A DNA stretch of 33,894 nt. Source: Candidatus Acidiferrum typicum (lineage in GTDB: Bacteria; Acidobacteriota; Terriglobia; Acidiferrales; UBA7541). The stretch lies in assembly GCA_025463055.1 (NCBI GenBank), contig JAOAPV010000029.1:1-33894 (forward strand), written 5' to 3'. Shown here piece by piece: positions 1-9,215 of this stretch. Every line of letters starts with the position of its first letter. Positions within the stretch are counted from its first letter, which is position 1. Both the position numbers and the translations under genes were made by a program. The notes under the pieces were generated by a model, which did no database searches, was not told where the DNA came from, and was given only the letters and a program-made list of their open reading frames with translations.

Positions 1-1269
1 GTACTCCGACTTCTTCATCCGGCCGTCTTCCCAGACGACCATGGAAGCCACGGTGTCCGTGCCTTGAATGTGCGAAATGTCGAAGCTTTCAATTCGGCGC
101 GGCTCTTCCAGCAGGTTCAGCGCGTTCTGCACCGCTTCTCCGATGGCCTTGGAAGTGGGCTTCAGGACGCGGAAGCGCTGCTCGAAAGAATGCTTGGCGT
201 TGTTCTCTACCAAGTCCAGGAAGGCGCGCTTGCTTCCGCGTTGCGGCGTGAAGATTTCCACCTTGTGGCCTGCCTGCTCGGCCAGAGCCTCCTCCAACAG
301 CGCGCGGTCTTCGAAATCAATGGGGACATGAATCGCTTTAGGCAGATAATCCGCGTCCAAATAGAACTGCTTGAGCAGCGAAGGCACAAATTCGTGAGGG
401 TCGAATTCTTCGAGGTCTTCCCAATAGAATTCGCGGCGGTCCACTACGCGGCCGCCACGCAGGTGAAAGAGGTTCGCGGAGACTAGCGGCGGCTCTGCGT
501 AATACGCGAAAACGTCGGTATCGTCACCTTGTGCTGCCGCGATGCGCTGGCGCTCTTCGATATCCTCCAACGTGCGAAGCAAATCGCGATATGCGGCGGC
601 CTGCTCGAAAAGCTCCTGCTCCGCGGCGGCGGCCATGCGCTCTTCCAGGCTCTTCATCAAATCGTGACGGCGGCCTTCGAGAAACATGCGCGCATCGCGC
701 GCCGCCTCTGCGTATTGCTCATCGCTGGTAAGCCCATTCACGCACGGCCCTTGGCAGCGCTTGATGTAATACTGCAGGCAGGGCCGCGGATGATTGCGCG
801 TCAGGTCCACCGTGCAGCTCGGCACCAGGAAGCGCTTGTGGATGAACTGGAGAATGCGCCGCGCCAAGCTCGCAGGGAAATACGGGCCGAAATAAAGCGA
901 ACCGTCCTTTTTGATACGCCGAGTGAAATACACGCGAGGGTATTTCTCCGCCGCGGTAAACTTAATATAGGGATACGTCTTATCATCGCGCAGCAGAACA
1001 TTGAATTTCGGGTGATAACGCTTGATGAGGTTATTTTCAAGCGCCAGTGCCTCGCGCTCGTTGTCCACGACAATCGTTTCCAGGTCGGCGATTTCGCGAA
1101 CCAGGGAACCGGTTTTCGCGTCCATCCAACGCGACTCGAGGAAATACGAGCGCACACGGCTGCGCAGCGATCCCGCTTTGCCCACGTACAACACGGAGCC
1201 CGCGGCGTCCTTGAACAGGTACACCCCGGCCGTTTCCGGCAGCGTAGCGGCTTTTTCACGAGGTTCCAT
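1..1269 (-). CDS. uvrC: UvrABC excinuclease subunit C, N-terminal 423 residues (partial)
   Basis: Nucleotide excision repair nuclease subunit that makes the 3' and 5' incisions around a lesion delivered by UvrA/UvrB. The frame is open from ATG at 1269 to the window edge, so the C-terminus (rest of the RNase H-like domain and the HhH domain) is missing. Visible in order: a GIY-YIG domain (AGVYLFKDAAG... LYVGKAGSLRSRV), four cysteines spaced as in the UvrC Fe-S cluster (SCTVDL...RPCLQYYIKRCQGPC), a UVR motif that binds UvrB (SLEERMAAAAEQELFEQAA), and near the edge IESFDISHIQGTDTVAS, which carries the catalytic Asp of the 5' endonuclease domain. uvrA lies about 4 kb away on the same strand but is not contiguous with it. 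The divergent neighbour starts at 1360. Confidence 0.96.
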   Translation of the reverse strand, partial: MEPREKAATLPETAGVYLFKDAAGSVLYVGKAGSLRSRVRSYFLESRWMDAKTGSLVREIADLETIVVDNEREALALENNLIKRYHPKFNVLLRDDKTYPYIKFTAAEKYPRVYFTRRIKKDGSLYFGPYFPASLARRILQFIHKRFLVPSCTVDLTRNHPRPCLQYYIKRCQGPCVNGLTSDEQYAEAARDARMFLEGRRHDLMKSLEERMAAAAEQELFEQAAAYRDLLRTLEDIEERQRIAAAQGDDTDVFAYYAEPPLVSANLFHLRGGRVVDRREFYWEDLEEFDPHEFVPSLLKQFYLDADYLPKAIHVPIDFEDRALLEEALAEQAGHKVEIFTPQRGSKRAFLDLVENNAKHSFEQRFRVLKPTSKAIGEAVQNALNLLEEPRRIESFDISHIQGTDTVASMVVWEDGRMKKSEY

Positions 1270-1359
1270 AAAGCAGAGTCTAATATCGGAGCTTAGGCTT
1301 CCGATTTCCGTGCAACTTCCATCATACTAGAGCAAATCCGACAGCGGAGAGGGCGGGAA

Positions 1360-1860
1360 TTGAGTCCGAAGATGCAACGAAAATCGCTACTTCATTGGAT
1401 GCTGGCAAGCGCCGGAATCATCCTTTTTTTGCCGGGGCTGCCGCTCCGCGCCCAGGACCCGGCGCCGGAGTCGTCGTCCAAGCCCGCTGATTCGCCCACA
1501 CCTAAGAAGCCGGACAAAAAACAAAAAAAATCAGACTCTGCCACGCAAAATGCTCCGGACCAACCCGCGTGGGACCCGTTGCGCGCCGAAAAAGACCTGG
1601 AAGTTGGCCAGTATTACATGCGGAAAGGGGACGTGGACGCGGCCATCGACCGCTTTCAAGATGCCACGACAGCAAAGCCCGGTTACGCAATTCCCTTCCG
1701 CTATTTGGGTGACGCGCAAGAGAAAAAGGGACTGAAGAAGCAGGCTATCGCTTCCTATTCGCGGTACCTCGAACTTTATCCGCACGCCGAAGATGGCGAC
1801 AAAATCCGCAAGAAAATCGACAAGCTGCGAAGTGAAGTCGAAAAAAAGAAGAAGTATTAG
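1360..1860 (+). CDS. Exported TPR-repeat protein
   Basis: Small secreted or periplasmic protein of 166 residues, function unknown. The N-terminus has a basic start and a hydrophobic stretch (LLHWMLASAGIILFLPGLPL) ending at a likely signal-peptidase site before AQ. A low-complexity Pro/Lys/Ser linker follows, then two TPR-like units (GQYYMRKGDVDAAIDRFQDA and FRYLGDAQEKKGLKKQAIAS) and a Lys-rich tail. TTG at 1360 is chosen because GGAGAG at 1346-1351 is well spaced for it. ATG at 1372 is a shorter alternative that keeps the signal peptide. Its stop codon overlaps that of the convergent metalloprotease gene. TPRs scaffold protein contacts, so the role could be in envelope assembly, but nothing specific is visible. 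Confidence 0.8.
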   Translation: MSPKMQRKSLLHWMLASAGIILFLPGLPLRAQDPAPESSSKPADSPTPKKPDKKQKKSDSATQNAPDQPAWDPLRAEKDLEVGQYYMRKGDVDAAIDRFQDATTAKPGYAIPFRYLGDAQEKKGLKKQAIASYSRYLELYPHAEDGDKIRKKIDKLRSEVEKKKKY

Positions 1861-2630
1861 CGCGCCAAACGGTCCAGCACTCGCCGCGCGCGCTCGAATT
1901 CCGCAAAGCGCTTCTCTTCCTCCCGGAACTCGCGTGAATGCGACACCAAGCTGCATCCGGAACGCCGCGTGGGATGCTTCACATGCAGCATCTCGTGATA
2001 CAAAACGTACTCCACCGCGAATTGCGGGACGCCCGGGCGGTCCATGCGCCGGTTCAGCAAAATGTGATTTGGCCCGGGATCGTAGCAGCCGAACTGCCGC
2101 CGCCAGCTTCGGTTGCTCCAGCCGATGTGCGGGCGTTGGAGCTTGCCATCGAAGTATCTGGCGTTGAGGCTCTCGAAAAGTTTTTCCAGATCAAAATGCC
2201 GCCCCTGAGGACCCGCCGCGCCGGGACGTATGCGCCGCCTGCGCATGTGATTGATGCGCTCGCGCGTGCGGTCCGAACGGGCATATTCCAAATATGGCGC
2301 TGTTAATGATGTCGGCGCTCTGCGCCGATACACGCGGGACAATAGCAGCGCCGCGGCACCTTCAAGCACGCTGAGCGGCGCTCGCCTCAAGAGATCTGAG
2401 AACCGCACCCAAACAGTTTCTTCGCGGCGGCGGATGGTCAGCACCAAGCTACTGTAGGGATAAAACTCGACGCGAAATCGCGGCGGCCGTCCCTCGCATC
2501 CCAGGCGCGTGTAAACCCGCTGGAATAATGCTGCGCCGCCGGGGACGATCACGCTCCCATTAGCCATGCGATGGGCGCTTTGAGGCTTCAATCCGCGCGT
2601 GCTCTCCTCAGCCTTAGTCTCGTAATTCAA
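1857..2630 (-). CDS. SprT-like zinc metalloprotease
   Basis: A 257-residue protein with a clear zinc-protease core in its C-terminal half. HEMLH at residues 212-216 gives two His ligands and the general-base Glu, and His231 in SHSREF is the likely third ligand, an arrangement of SprT-like domains. The preceding stretch LFESLNARYFDGKLQRPHIG is also typical of SprT-like proteins. The N-terminal ~140 residues are Arg-rich and unassigned, with no signal peptide, so a cytoplasmic location is likely. SprT relatives include DNA-protein crosslink proteases, and co-transcription with uvrA would fit, but this is inference. It is the last gene of the minus-strand run, 7 nt after the previous stop. The start is uncertain: TTG 2630 is used here, and ATG 2567 is possible. 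Confidence 0.75.
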   Translation of the reverse strand: MNYETKAEESTRGLKPQSAHRMANGSVIVPGGAALFQRVYTRLGCEGRPPRFRVEFYPYSSLVLTIRRREETVWVRFSDLLRRAPLSVLEGAAALLLSRVYRRRAPTSLTAPYLEYARSDRTRERINHMRRRRIRPGAAGPQGRHFDLEKLFESLNARYFDGKLQRPHIGWSNRSWRRQFGCYDPGPNHILLNRRMDRPGVPQFAVEYVLYHEMLHVKHPTRRSGCSLVSHSREFREEEKRFAEFERARRVLDRLAR

Positions 2631-2637
2631 ACCGGAC

Positions 2638-3156
2638 CTAATTCTTCCTCCTCACCGGGGGCGGCGCAACGGCCTTTTTGGCCTTTTCCGCGTCGTTCAT
2701 CGCGTCGCGCGTGCCATTGATCGCGTCGTCCAAATTGTCTTTGTAGATATCGATTTCCGTTCCGTCCGCAGAAAGCTTCTCCAGGATTGCGAGGAACTCC
2801 TTCGTTCGACCAGCCATCAAGTCGATTCCCGGCCGAATATTCTCCTGCTTCTGAATGCCAAGCTGCACGAGGTCTGCGGCATCGTCAACGCAGCCCACAT
2901 ACGCGTTCATCAGCGCATTTAGCATTTCGGGATGCTTATTCGAGGAAGGGTGCTGTAGTTCGTATTGAAACTTCTTCAATCGGTCGTCCGCAAACGTGAG
3001 AAACAGCTTGATGCGTTCATTCGTGGTCTCCGCATCGCGGATTTTGTCTGACTCAAGCGCGGACAAATAGTCCTTTTGAGCCTTGCTCGATGGTGCAGCA
3101 AGGAAGCTCGCGGCAATTGCCAACAGCGAGAAACATGAGAGCACGGTATATTTCAT
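2638..3156 (-). CDS. Small exported helical protein, unknown function
   Basis: A 172-residue protein not assigned to a named family. Residues 1-26 form a signal peptide (MKYTVLSCFSLLAIAASFLA, cleavage likely near SSKAQ). The mature part is rich in charged and Leu/Ala residues and looks fully helical, with a basic Pro-rich tail (APPPVRRKN). Its ATG overlaps the stop of the upstream gene by 4 nt (ATGA), so translation is probably coupled. It has the same length and overall plan as the upstream gene product (signal peptide, then helical acidic-basic segments), so the two may be distant paralogues acting as a pair. It is part of the uvrA-led minus-strand run. Confidence 0.75.
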   Translation of the reverse strand: MKYTVLSCFSLLAIAASFLAAPSSKAQKDYLSALESDKIRDAETTNERIKLFLTFADDRLKKFQYELQHPSSNKHPEMLNALMNAYVGCVDDAADLVQLGIQKQENIRPGIDLMAGRTKEFLAILEKLSADGTEIDIYKDNLDDAINGTRDAMNDAEKAKKAVAPPPVRRKN

Positions 3157-3671
3157 GGCGATACTCCTTCCCCGCCAGAGGTCTTGACCGCGGGCTTTTT
3201 CTCGTTAGGGTGGCGAGGAAACAATAGCTCCAGCAGCTCGTCATCCATATTCGCGAGATCGCGCCGCACGATCTCCAGCGGCGGACGATACTCATCCGGC
3301 GCGACAACCAGCACCTCGTCAACTTCGCGGAGGGACTTATGCACGTGAATCTGCAATTGCTTGAAGCCGCTGGTGTGCCGTTCAGCGTCTGGGTGGTCTT
3401 TCTTCAGTGCATCGACGGCCGCGCGCGCATTGTCGCGATATTTCTCCATCACTAGCCCGATTGTCTTGTAGTCGTTGGCCTGTGACGCTCGCCTGGTCAC
3501 GTCCAGCTGGGCATCGCCCAGCTTCTCTAGCAATTTGGCCTTGTGCACCGAATTCGTCTCGCGGTCAAAGCGTGTCTGCAGAGACTTCACGTCTTCCGTC
3601 GCAGCGCGGGCGATCCCCACGGCAACCATCGTACTCACAATCACCAGCAGGCTCGCCCCCCAGCGGCTCAT
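3153..3671 (-). CDS. Small exported helical protein, unknown function
   Basis: A 172-residue protein of no recognised family. The N-terminus MSRWGASLLVIVSTMVAVGI followed by ARA is a classic signal peptide. The mature region is helical and highly charged, with a central segment KSLREVDEVLVVAPDEYRPP and a Leu/Asp-rich stretch DLANMDDELLELLFPR, then a flexible Lys/Gly tail. The gene begins 1 nt after the TPR gene stop and overlaps the next gene by ATGA, so it sits inside a tightly packed transcription unit. A periplasmic helper of the adjacent TPR protein is a reasonable guess, but no catalytic motif is visible. Confidence 0.75.
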   Translation of the reverse strand: MSRWGASLLVIVSTMVAVGIARAATEDVKSLQTRFDRETNSVHKAKLLEKLGDAQLDVTRRASQANDYKTIGLVMEKYRDNARAAVDALKKDHPDAERHTSGFKQLQIHVHKSLREVDEVLVVAPDEYRPPLEIVRRDLANMDDELLELLFPRHPNEKKPAVKTSGGEGVSP

Positions 3672-3673
3672 GC

Positions 3674-5041
3674 TTATCTTTTCCCCTCCAGCATGTGCTT
3701 CAAGACTTTGCTTCGCTGCTGCGCCTGCCAGACTTGGTCGGATGTTTTGCCCTGCTCCAACGCCAAAAATTTATCATAAGCTTCGAGTGCCGGTTTGAAT
3801 TGGTGCAACTTATCGTAGCAGAGCGCGCGAATAAACCACGCGCCAGAACCGGGCGGTTCCGCTTTTGCAACTACGTCCAAAGTGGCGAGCGTCGCGGGAT
3901 AGTTGCCGGAAAGGTAGTACGTCGAACTAAGATCCTTCCAGTACACGGGATTATTTGGGTCGAGTTGGGTGGCTACCTTCAATTCCTTCTCTGCCAATGC
4001 GAAATCGCGCTTCTGCAAGTAAATACGGCCGAGCCCGCCAATCAGTTGAGCGTCGCGCGGCGCCAGCGTTATGGCTTGTTGCAGCGTCGCGACGGCGTCA
4101 TTCAATTTATTTTGCGCGATCTGGATATCTGCACGCATCCGCAGCGAATCAAGTGACGGCGGCTTGCCGCTATCCGCGCGGTCAAGTTCCGCAAGAGCGG
4201 CGTCGTATTCCTGATTGTATAGCAGTAACTTTATTAGGTGTCTCCGCGTGCCCGAATCCCCGGGCCTAATCGCCAGGTATTTCCGATACGCGTCCAAGGC
4301 TTCGGGTTTATTCTGCGCCTCCAAGCTCTGTGCCAAGCCCTGCAGGAGTTCGGGCGCATCGGGCTGAATTTGCAGTGCGTGGCGAAACCTTGCCTCGGCT
4401 TCCGCGAACTTGCCTCTGCGCAGGTCTAAATCGCCAAGGTAATGGTTGGCTGAAAGATCATTCGGCTCGAGATGCAAAACACCTTCAAAAGATCGTGCCG
4501 CACTTTCCTTATCTCCAGAGCGGTCCTGCGCAACAGCCAAAAGAGACCGTGGGCGGCCTTGCGCGGGAAGTAGCTCCACAGCCTTGCTTAGTGGAGTCAC
4601 TGCCGCCGCGTATTCCTGCTTATCCAAGAGGAGAATACCGAGATTCAAGTACGCCTCCGACATTTTCGGATCGAGCGCGATGGCGCGCTCGTATTCGGCT
4701 TGCGCATCATTGCTGCGCGTCAGCGCAGTGTAGGCGTAGCCCAATTGGAAATGCGCGAACGCGAGGTCCGGCTTTTCCGCAATGAATTTCTGAAGCGGGG
4801 CTAGTGCGGCCTCGAAATTGTTGGCATCGATGTCTCGCTGCGCTTCATCCAGAAGGTCGTTGAGTGGATTCGCGACTTTCTGTTGCCTGGCTTGCGTTTC
4901 CCGTTTCGCTTTGGAATCAGACTGCGGGAGAAGCGCGGCTCCGCCGCAGTTAACGGGCGCAGCTTGTATGGCGAACGCAATGATTAGGAGGGAAAGCGAG
5001 GCGTGCGGCACGACGCCTGCGCGCAGTTGAACATGCTTCAT
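3674..5041 (-). CDS. Exported TPR-repeat protein (455 aa)
   Basis: A large periplasmic tetratricopeptide protein. A signal peptide (HASLSLLIIAFAIQAAPVNC) is followed by a polar linker and then near-continuous 34-residue TPR units, for example AHFQLGYAYTALTRSNDAQA, AYLNLGILLLDKQEYAAAVT, ANHYLGDLDLRRGKFAEAEA and IGGLGRIYLQKRDFALAEKE, each with the usual Gly/Ala/Tyr/Pro pattern. The Cys in PVNCGG near the cleavage site could also make it a lipoprotein, although the lipobox is poor. ATG at 5041 overlaps the uvrA stop (ATGA), so it is translationally coupled to uvrA. This linkage of a repair gene with envelope proteins is odd. The function is probably protein-protein scaffolding. Confidence 0.88.
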   Translation of the reverse strand: MKHVQLRAGVVPHASLSLLIIAFAIQAAPVNCGGAALLPQSDSKAKRETQARQQKVANPLNDLLDEAQRDIDANNFEAALAPLQKFIAEKPDLAFAHFQLGYAYTALTRSNDAQAEYERAIALDPKMSEAYLNLGILLLDKQEYAAAVTPLSKAVELLPAQGRPRSLLAVAQDRSGDKESAARSFEGVLHLEPNDLSANHYLGDLDLRRGKFAEAEARFRHALQIQPDAPELLQGLAQSLEAQNKPEALDAYRKYLAIRPGDSGTRRHLIKLLLYNQEYDAALAELDRADSGKPPSLDSLRMRADIQIAQNKLNDAVATLQQAITLAPRDAQLIGGLGRIYLQKRDFALAEKELKVATQLDPNNPVYWKDLSSTYYLSGNYPATLATLDVVAKAEPPGSGAWFIRALCYDKLHQFKPALEAYDKFLALEQGKTSDQVWQAQQRSKVLKHMLEGKR

Positions 5042-8004
5042 GGTTCGGTGCCAGGAACGCCAACTCCATTTGGCGTTGTAGCCGGATGGCCTGCTGACTT
5101 GGATGCGCCATTCCCGGCGCGTTTTGCCTGGCCGTTCGGGTGGAGCGCCCGAGCTAGAAATCGCCCGGTGTGTGAGTGCTGGTTGCGCGCCACTTGTTCC
5201 GGCGTTCCCGTGGCGATCACTTTGCCGCCCATGTCGCCGCCCTCCGGCCCCATGTCGATCAGCCAGTCCGCGGACTTGATCACATCGAGATTGTGCTCGA
5301 TCACCAGCAGCGACGCGCCCGACTCAAGCAGCTTGCGGAATGCAGCCAGCAGCTTGGCGATGTCGTCGAAGTGCAGACCGGTCGTAGGCTCATCCAGAAT
5401 GTAAAGAATTCCGCGATTGTCCGCACGCGTGAGGTGCGACGCGAGTTTCAGCCGCTGCGCTTCGCCGACAGACAGCGTCGTTGCCGATTGCCCCAGCCGC
5501 AAGTAGCCAAGCCCGATTTCATTCATTACCTTCAACTTCGATACAATCTTCGGAGCGTTGCCAAAAAACACCAGCGCCTCGCGCACGGTGAGCCCCAGCA
5601 CCTCGTGAATGTTTTTCCCGTGGTAACGCACGTCCAACACGCTGCTCTTAAATCGCGTACCCCGGCACTCTTCGCAAATCAACTCCACGTCCGCCAAGAA
5701 CTGCATCTCAACCGTCACGGTGCCGTCGCCCTGGCACGTCTCGCATCGTCCACCCGGGACATTAAATGAAAAATGCCCAGCGGTGTACCCCTTGCGCTTG
5801 GCATCCGGAGTCTCGGCAAAAGTCTCGCGAATTGCGTCGAACGCTTTCAAGTACGTCGCCGGATTCGAACGCGGTGTGCGGCCAATCGGCGATTGGTCGA
5901 CAATCACCACGTCGGTGATCTGGTTGTCGCCCTCCAGACGATCGCAGAACTCCTTGACGCTTCCGCCGTTCCGCTTTGCGCCCAACGCGCGGTACAGCAC
6001 GTCGTGAACGAGCGTCGATTTTCCCGAGCCGCTCACGCCCGTAACGACCGTCAGAGTTCCCAGCGGAATCATCAGGTCGACATTCTGCAAATTGTGCAGC
6101 GTTGCCCCATACAGCCGCAGAAATTTGCCGCTCGGGCGGTGCCGGTTATTCGGCACGGGTATGCGCAGCTCGCCATTGAGATAGCGTCCGGTAAGCGATT
6201 TGGGTTCACTCAGCATCGCGTCGTAGGAGCCGGCGAAAAGCAGTTTCCCGCCTAGCTCTCCAGCTCCCGGACCAAGATCGATCACATGATCCGCAGCCTC
6301 AATCGTGTCCGGATCGTGCTCCACGACTAAAACTGTATTGCCCAGGTCGCGCAACGATTTCAGAATATCAATCAGCCGCTGCGTGTCACGCGGGTGCAGA
6401 CCAATCGACGGCTCATCCAGAACATACAGAGCGCCAACCAGGTGCGAGCCTAAAGAAGTAGCAAGCTGAATCCGTTGCGATTCACCGCCCGAAAGCGTCG
6501 AGGTCAATCGGTCCAGCGAAAGATAATCGAGCCCGACCTCATCCAAAAATTGCAGTCGCGAGCGAATTTCCTCGAGAATCTTGTCCGCAATCGTGCTTTG
6601 CGCCTGCGTCAGCTCCAATCCGGAGAAAAACGTCCGAGCCTCCTTCACAGTAAGCGCGCAAATCTCCGTAATCGACTTCCCCGCCACGCGCACGGCGCGC
6701 GCTTCCGCACGCAACCTCGTCCCACCACAGTCCGGACAAGTCGCATATCCACGAAAGCGGCTCAGAAACACGCGTACGTGCAGCTTGTACTTCTTGCGTT
6801 CCAGCCAATTGAAAAACCCCTTCACGCCGTCAAAATCATTTTCTGGATCGCCCTCAAGGATCAGCTTCCGCTGCTCCGCTGTCAGGTGTCGCCACGCCAC
6901 GTTCGTAGGAATATCCTGCGAGAGCGCCCACTTCTTCATCTCTTGAAACAACGTCTTGTAACGAGGCTTGCTCCACGGCTCAATCGCGCCGTCCTCCAAA
7001 GACTTGCTCGCGTCGGGCACGACCAGGTTCAAATCAAAATCGACGGTATTGCCGAAACCCTGGCAGCGCGGGCAAGCGCCATAAGGATTGTTGAAGGAGA
7101 ACAGCCGCGGCTCCGGCTCCTGATACAGCGTGCCATCGTTCTTGCATTCGAACCGCTCGTTGAAGACCAGCCGCTCCGCCGCATTTCCCGCCGAATCGCC
7201 GACAAATTCCAGAATCGCTTCCCCGCCCGCCTCGCGATAACAAATTTCAATCGAGTCCACCAGCCGAGCCCTCGATTCCGGGCTGACCGCCAACCGGTCC
7301 ACCACTACGTACACGGGCCGCGTAAAGTCCACGTCCAGCAGCGTTTCCGGAGAAGAAAATTCGTGCAGCCGTCCGTCCTGGTATAGCCGGTTGAAACCGC
7401 GCTTCTGAATATCGCTCAGCGCGTTGCGCAAAACCTCTTGGGAAGGCAGTGTCGGCTTTTTCTTTGCGCCGCGCCGGGCCGCGGCAGGCTGCGCCGGAAC
7501 GATTCGCAACTCATAAAGCACATAAAATCGCCGCCCGGGCACGAGCGAAAGAATCTTGTTCGCGATTTGCTCTGGATTGTCGCGGCGCACTTCCGCGCCA
7601 CACTTAATGCAAAACGTCTGCCCACATCGCGCGAACAGCAGCCGCAGATAATCGTAAATCTCGGTCGCAGTGGCCACCGTGGAACGCGGGTTGCGCGTGG
7701 AATTCTTCTGCCGAATGGCAACCGCCGGCGCAATCCCCGAAATCTCATCGACGTCCGGCTTTTCCATGCGCTCCAGAAATTGCCGCGCGTACGCGGACAG
7801 TGACTCCACATAACGCCGCTGCCCCTCGGCATAAATAGTGTCAAACGCCAGCGACGACTTGCCGGACCCGCTGACTCCCGTGACCACGGTAATAGCGTTA
7901 TGCGGCACCTCCAGGCTGATATTTTTCAGATTGTGGACACGAGCGCCACGGATGGAAATAACGTCTTGGCTCGTGTTTACCGGGATGAGTTCGTTGGTCG
8001 CCAC
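5038..8004 (-). CDS. uvrA: UvrABC excinuclease subunit A
   Basis: DNA-damage recognition ATPase of nucleotide excision repair, which works as a dimer that loads UvrB. All hallmarks are present: two Walker A motifs ([26 protein letters not shown]), Walker B/D-loops [11 protein letters not shown] and [11 protein letters not shown], and zinc-finger cysteine pairs (CPRC...CPDC in the first half, CETC...CEEC in the second). The first ABC signature is LSGGESQRI. The second reads LSVGEAQRL, with Val at residue 846 where Gly is usual (codon 5467-5469). GTG at 8004 is chosen (988 aa) because a strong promoter places transcription start near 8044, which would make the upstream TTG at 8043 leaderless. 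No clear Shine-Dalgarno site precedes either. It heads the minus-strand run down to 1857. Confidence 0.97.
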   Translation of the reverse strand: MATNELIPVNTSQDVISIRGARVHNLKNISLEVPHNAITVVTGVSGSGKSSLAFDTIYAEGQRRYVESLSAYARQFLERMEKPDVDEISGIAPAVAIRQKNSTRNPRSTVATATEIYDYLRLLFARCGQTFCIKCGAEVRRDNPEQIANKILSLVPGRRFYVLYELRIVPAQPAAARRGAKKKPTLPSQEVLRNALSDIQKRGFNRLYQDGRLHEFSSPETLLDVDFTRPVYVVVDRLAVSPESRARLVDSIEICYREAGGEAILEFVGDSAGNAAERLVFNERFECKNDGTLYQEPEPRLFSFNNPYGACPRCQGFGNTVDFDLNLVVPDASKSLEDGAIEPWSKPRYKTLFQEMKKWALSQDIPTNVAWRHLTAEQRKLILEGDPENDFDGVKGFFNWLERKKYKLHVRVFLSRFRGYATCPDCGGTRLRAEARAVRVAGKSITEICALTVKEARTFFSGLELTQAQSTIADKILEEIRSRLQFLDEVGLDYLSLDRLTSTLSGGESQRIQLATSLGSHLVGALYVLDEPSIGLHPRDTQRLIDILKSLRDLGNTVLVVEHDPDTIEAADHVIDLGPGAGELGGKLLFAGSYDAMLSEPKSLTGRYLNGELRIPVPNNRHRPSGKFLRLYGATLHNLQNVDLMIPLGTLTVVTGVSGSGKSTLVHDVLYRALGAKRNGGSVKEFCDRLEGDNQITDVVIVDQSPIGRTPRSNPATYLKAFDAIRETFAETPDAKRKGYTAGHFSFNVPGGRCETCQGDGTVTVEMQFLADVELICEECRGTRFKSSVLDVRYHGKNIHEVLGLTVREALVFFGNAPKIVSKLKVMNEIGLGYLRLGQSATTLSVGEAQRLKLASHLTRADNRGILYILDEPTTGLHFDDIAKLLAAFRKLLESGASLLVIEHNLDVIKSADWLIDMGPEGGDMGGKVIATGTPEQVARNQHSHTGRFLARALHPNGQAKRAGNGASKSAGHPATTPNGVGVPGTEP

Positions 8005-8016
8005 AGGGAAGCTCAG

Positions 8017-8039
8017 ACAGCGCGTTCCGCGAGCGCTGT
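8017..8039 (-). other. Hairpin in the uvrA 5' leader
   Basis: ACAGCGC at 8017-8023 and GCGCTGT at 8033-8039 form a perfect 7-bp stem within the short untranslated leader predicted between the uvrA promoter and the GTG start at 8004. An alternative inner pairing CGCG/CGCG also exists. It could influence initiation on this weak start, or have no function. Confidence 0.35.
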
Positions 8040-8050
8040 CCAAACTTTAA

Positions 8051-8079
8051 ATTATACGGTGACTACGCAGGCAGGGCAA
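8051..8079 (-). promoter_or_regulatory. Sigma-70 promoter of uvrA
   Basis: Reading the minus strand, TTGCCC (8079-8074) and a perfect TATAAT (8056-8051) are separated by 17 nt. The pair lies in the 45-nt gap between the toast-rack gene stop and uvrA, so uvrA and the genes after it can be transcribed independently. Predicted start of transcription is near 8044. Confidence 0.6.
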
Positions 8080-8088
8080 ACCAAGTGT

Positions 8089-9048
8089 TTAGGGCTCTTC
8101 GATCAGACTGATTTGCCCGATGCCGCCCTCGACCTTCAGATGAATCGTCGCGGGCGTCTTCCGGTAAGCCTCGTTTGTGTATTCGTCGTCTTCGTGGCGG
8201 AATCCGTGCGCACTGATAGAGCCGATGCCGCCAGAAGCGCGCACCACCACGCCAACTTTTCGTGGCAAGCGGATGGTGACCTGTCCCACTCCGCCTTCCA
8301 TATTCGCTATCAGATCACTCTTACGATCGCCCGTCAGGTCCACGTCCGCCTGGCCCGCCCCCATGGTCATCTCCAGCCGCGTCACAGGCAAATCACGAAG
8401 GCGCAGGCGCCCGCGCCCCGCGCCCATTTCTACTTTCAACTCCAGCGGCACGTCGTTCCCCAGTCGCAAATTCCACTCATTGTGCGACCTTCCAAAATGT
8501 GTGGTCGTATCGTCCTGCGAAATGTTCAGGTGGCCGACGCCGCCGTCTACGTTGTAATCAACGCGAGGCATCCCATAGGAATCGCTGTATTTGAAATCCG
8601 CATCAAGGAGATGGCTGGAACCTCCGCTGATGTTGAATTCACCCGCGCTCGTCTCCAGCGACACATGAACGGAATTCGCGCCTTGCAGGTCCACAGTGCG
8701 AGAGTGCTGCTCTTCCTGCCAATCGTTGGAAAAATGACGATCGCGCGTGAAGGCGCGGCCGTGCCAGAACAGAACCACCAACACTAAAACGAACGCCAAC
8801 GTGCCAAAGGTCCCTCCAAGAGAAACGCCGCCCGAGCGCGCCGTGCCGTCCGGATTTTGCCGCGCGCGCGTCGCATCCCACATTTTTCCCAGGCCGACAA
8901 ATACCAAAATCAGCGGCCAGTACGTTCGCAGAATCGGCCACGGATCAAATGCCGGCCGCCAGTTCGCGTACAAGAACATTGCTCCGATAGTGACGAGCAC
9001 AATCGGCAGCACAAGCGAATGTCGGCGCTGGAATTGACGGTCAGCCAT
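8089..9048 (-). CDS. LiaF/toast-rack-type membrane protein
   Basis: A 319-residue protein with the plan of LiaF-like envelope-stress or polymer-binding proteins. The N-terminus holds two hydrophobic segments around a WP turn ([19 protein letters not shown] and [19 protein letters not shown]), then a third membrane segment ([19 protein letters not shown]), matching DUF5668-type modules. The C-terminal ~180 residues form Gly-rich beta repeats ([83 protein letters not shown]), the regular pattern of the toast-rack fold. ATG at 9048 has a good ribosome site (AGAGGTG). Role in envelope sensing is inferred from the family. It is divergent from deoB. Confidence 0.85.
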   Translation of the reverse strand: MADRQFQRRHSLVLPIVLVTIGAMFLYANWRPAFDPWPILRTYWPLILVFVGLGKMWDATRARQNPDGTARSGGVSLGGTFGTLAFVLVLVVLFWHGRAFTRDRHFSNDWQEEQHSRTVDLQGANSVHVSLETSAGEFNISGGSSHLLDADFKYSDSYGMPRVDYNVDGGVGHLNISQDDTTTHFGRSHNEWNLRLGNDVPLELKVEMGAGRGRLRLRDLPVTRLEMTMGAGQADVDLTGDRKSDLIANMEGGVGQVTIRLPRKVGVVVRASGGIGSISAHGFRHEDDEYTNEAYRKTPATIHLKVEGGIGQISLIEEP

Positions 9049-9169
9049 TGCACACCTCTTCGTTCTTTACTACGCAGCGTCAGCGAAAAAAGTTCAGCAT
9101 TTCCAAGCGGGTCTTGCACACAGAGTATCCCCGAAACGCCCGCCATCGCAACGCCTCGGGCCGGCGCGC

Positions 9170-9199
9170 TATGCTAGAGTCGCGAAGACGTTCGCGAAC
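9170..9199 (+). promoter_or_regulatory. Candidate deoB promoter -10 and adjacent palindrome
   Basis: TATGCT at 9170-9175 could be a -10 box, but no good -35 is seen. It is followed by CGCGAA-GACG-TTCGCG (9181-9196) and the overlapping 10-bp palindrome GTTCGCGAAC (9190-9199), just ahead of the deoB ribosome site. Such placement suits an operator or a leader hairpin, but this is unproven. Confidence 0.35.
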
Positions 9200-9215
9200 T
9201 ACAGGGAGTGCCGGG

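Noticed and set aside
529-1296. 255-codon open frame on the plus strand
   Set aside because: It lies antisense to uvrC, which has clear GIY-YIG, Fe-S and UVR motifs. The product has no recognisable family pattern.
6475-7386. 303-codon open frame on the plus strand
   Set aside because: Fully antisense to the well-conserved uvrA. Long shadow frames are expected at this GC content.
7900-8787. 295-codon open frame on the plus strand
   Set aside because: Antisense to the uvrA start and the toast-rack gene, which has a good ribosome site and regular repeats.
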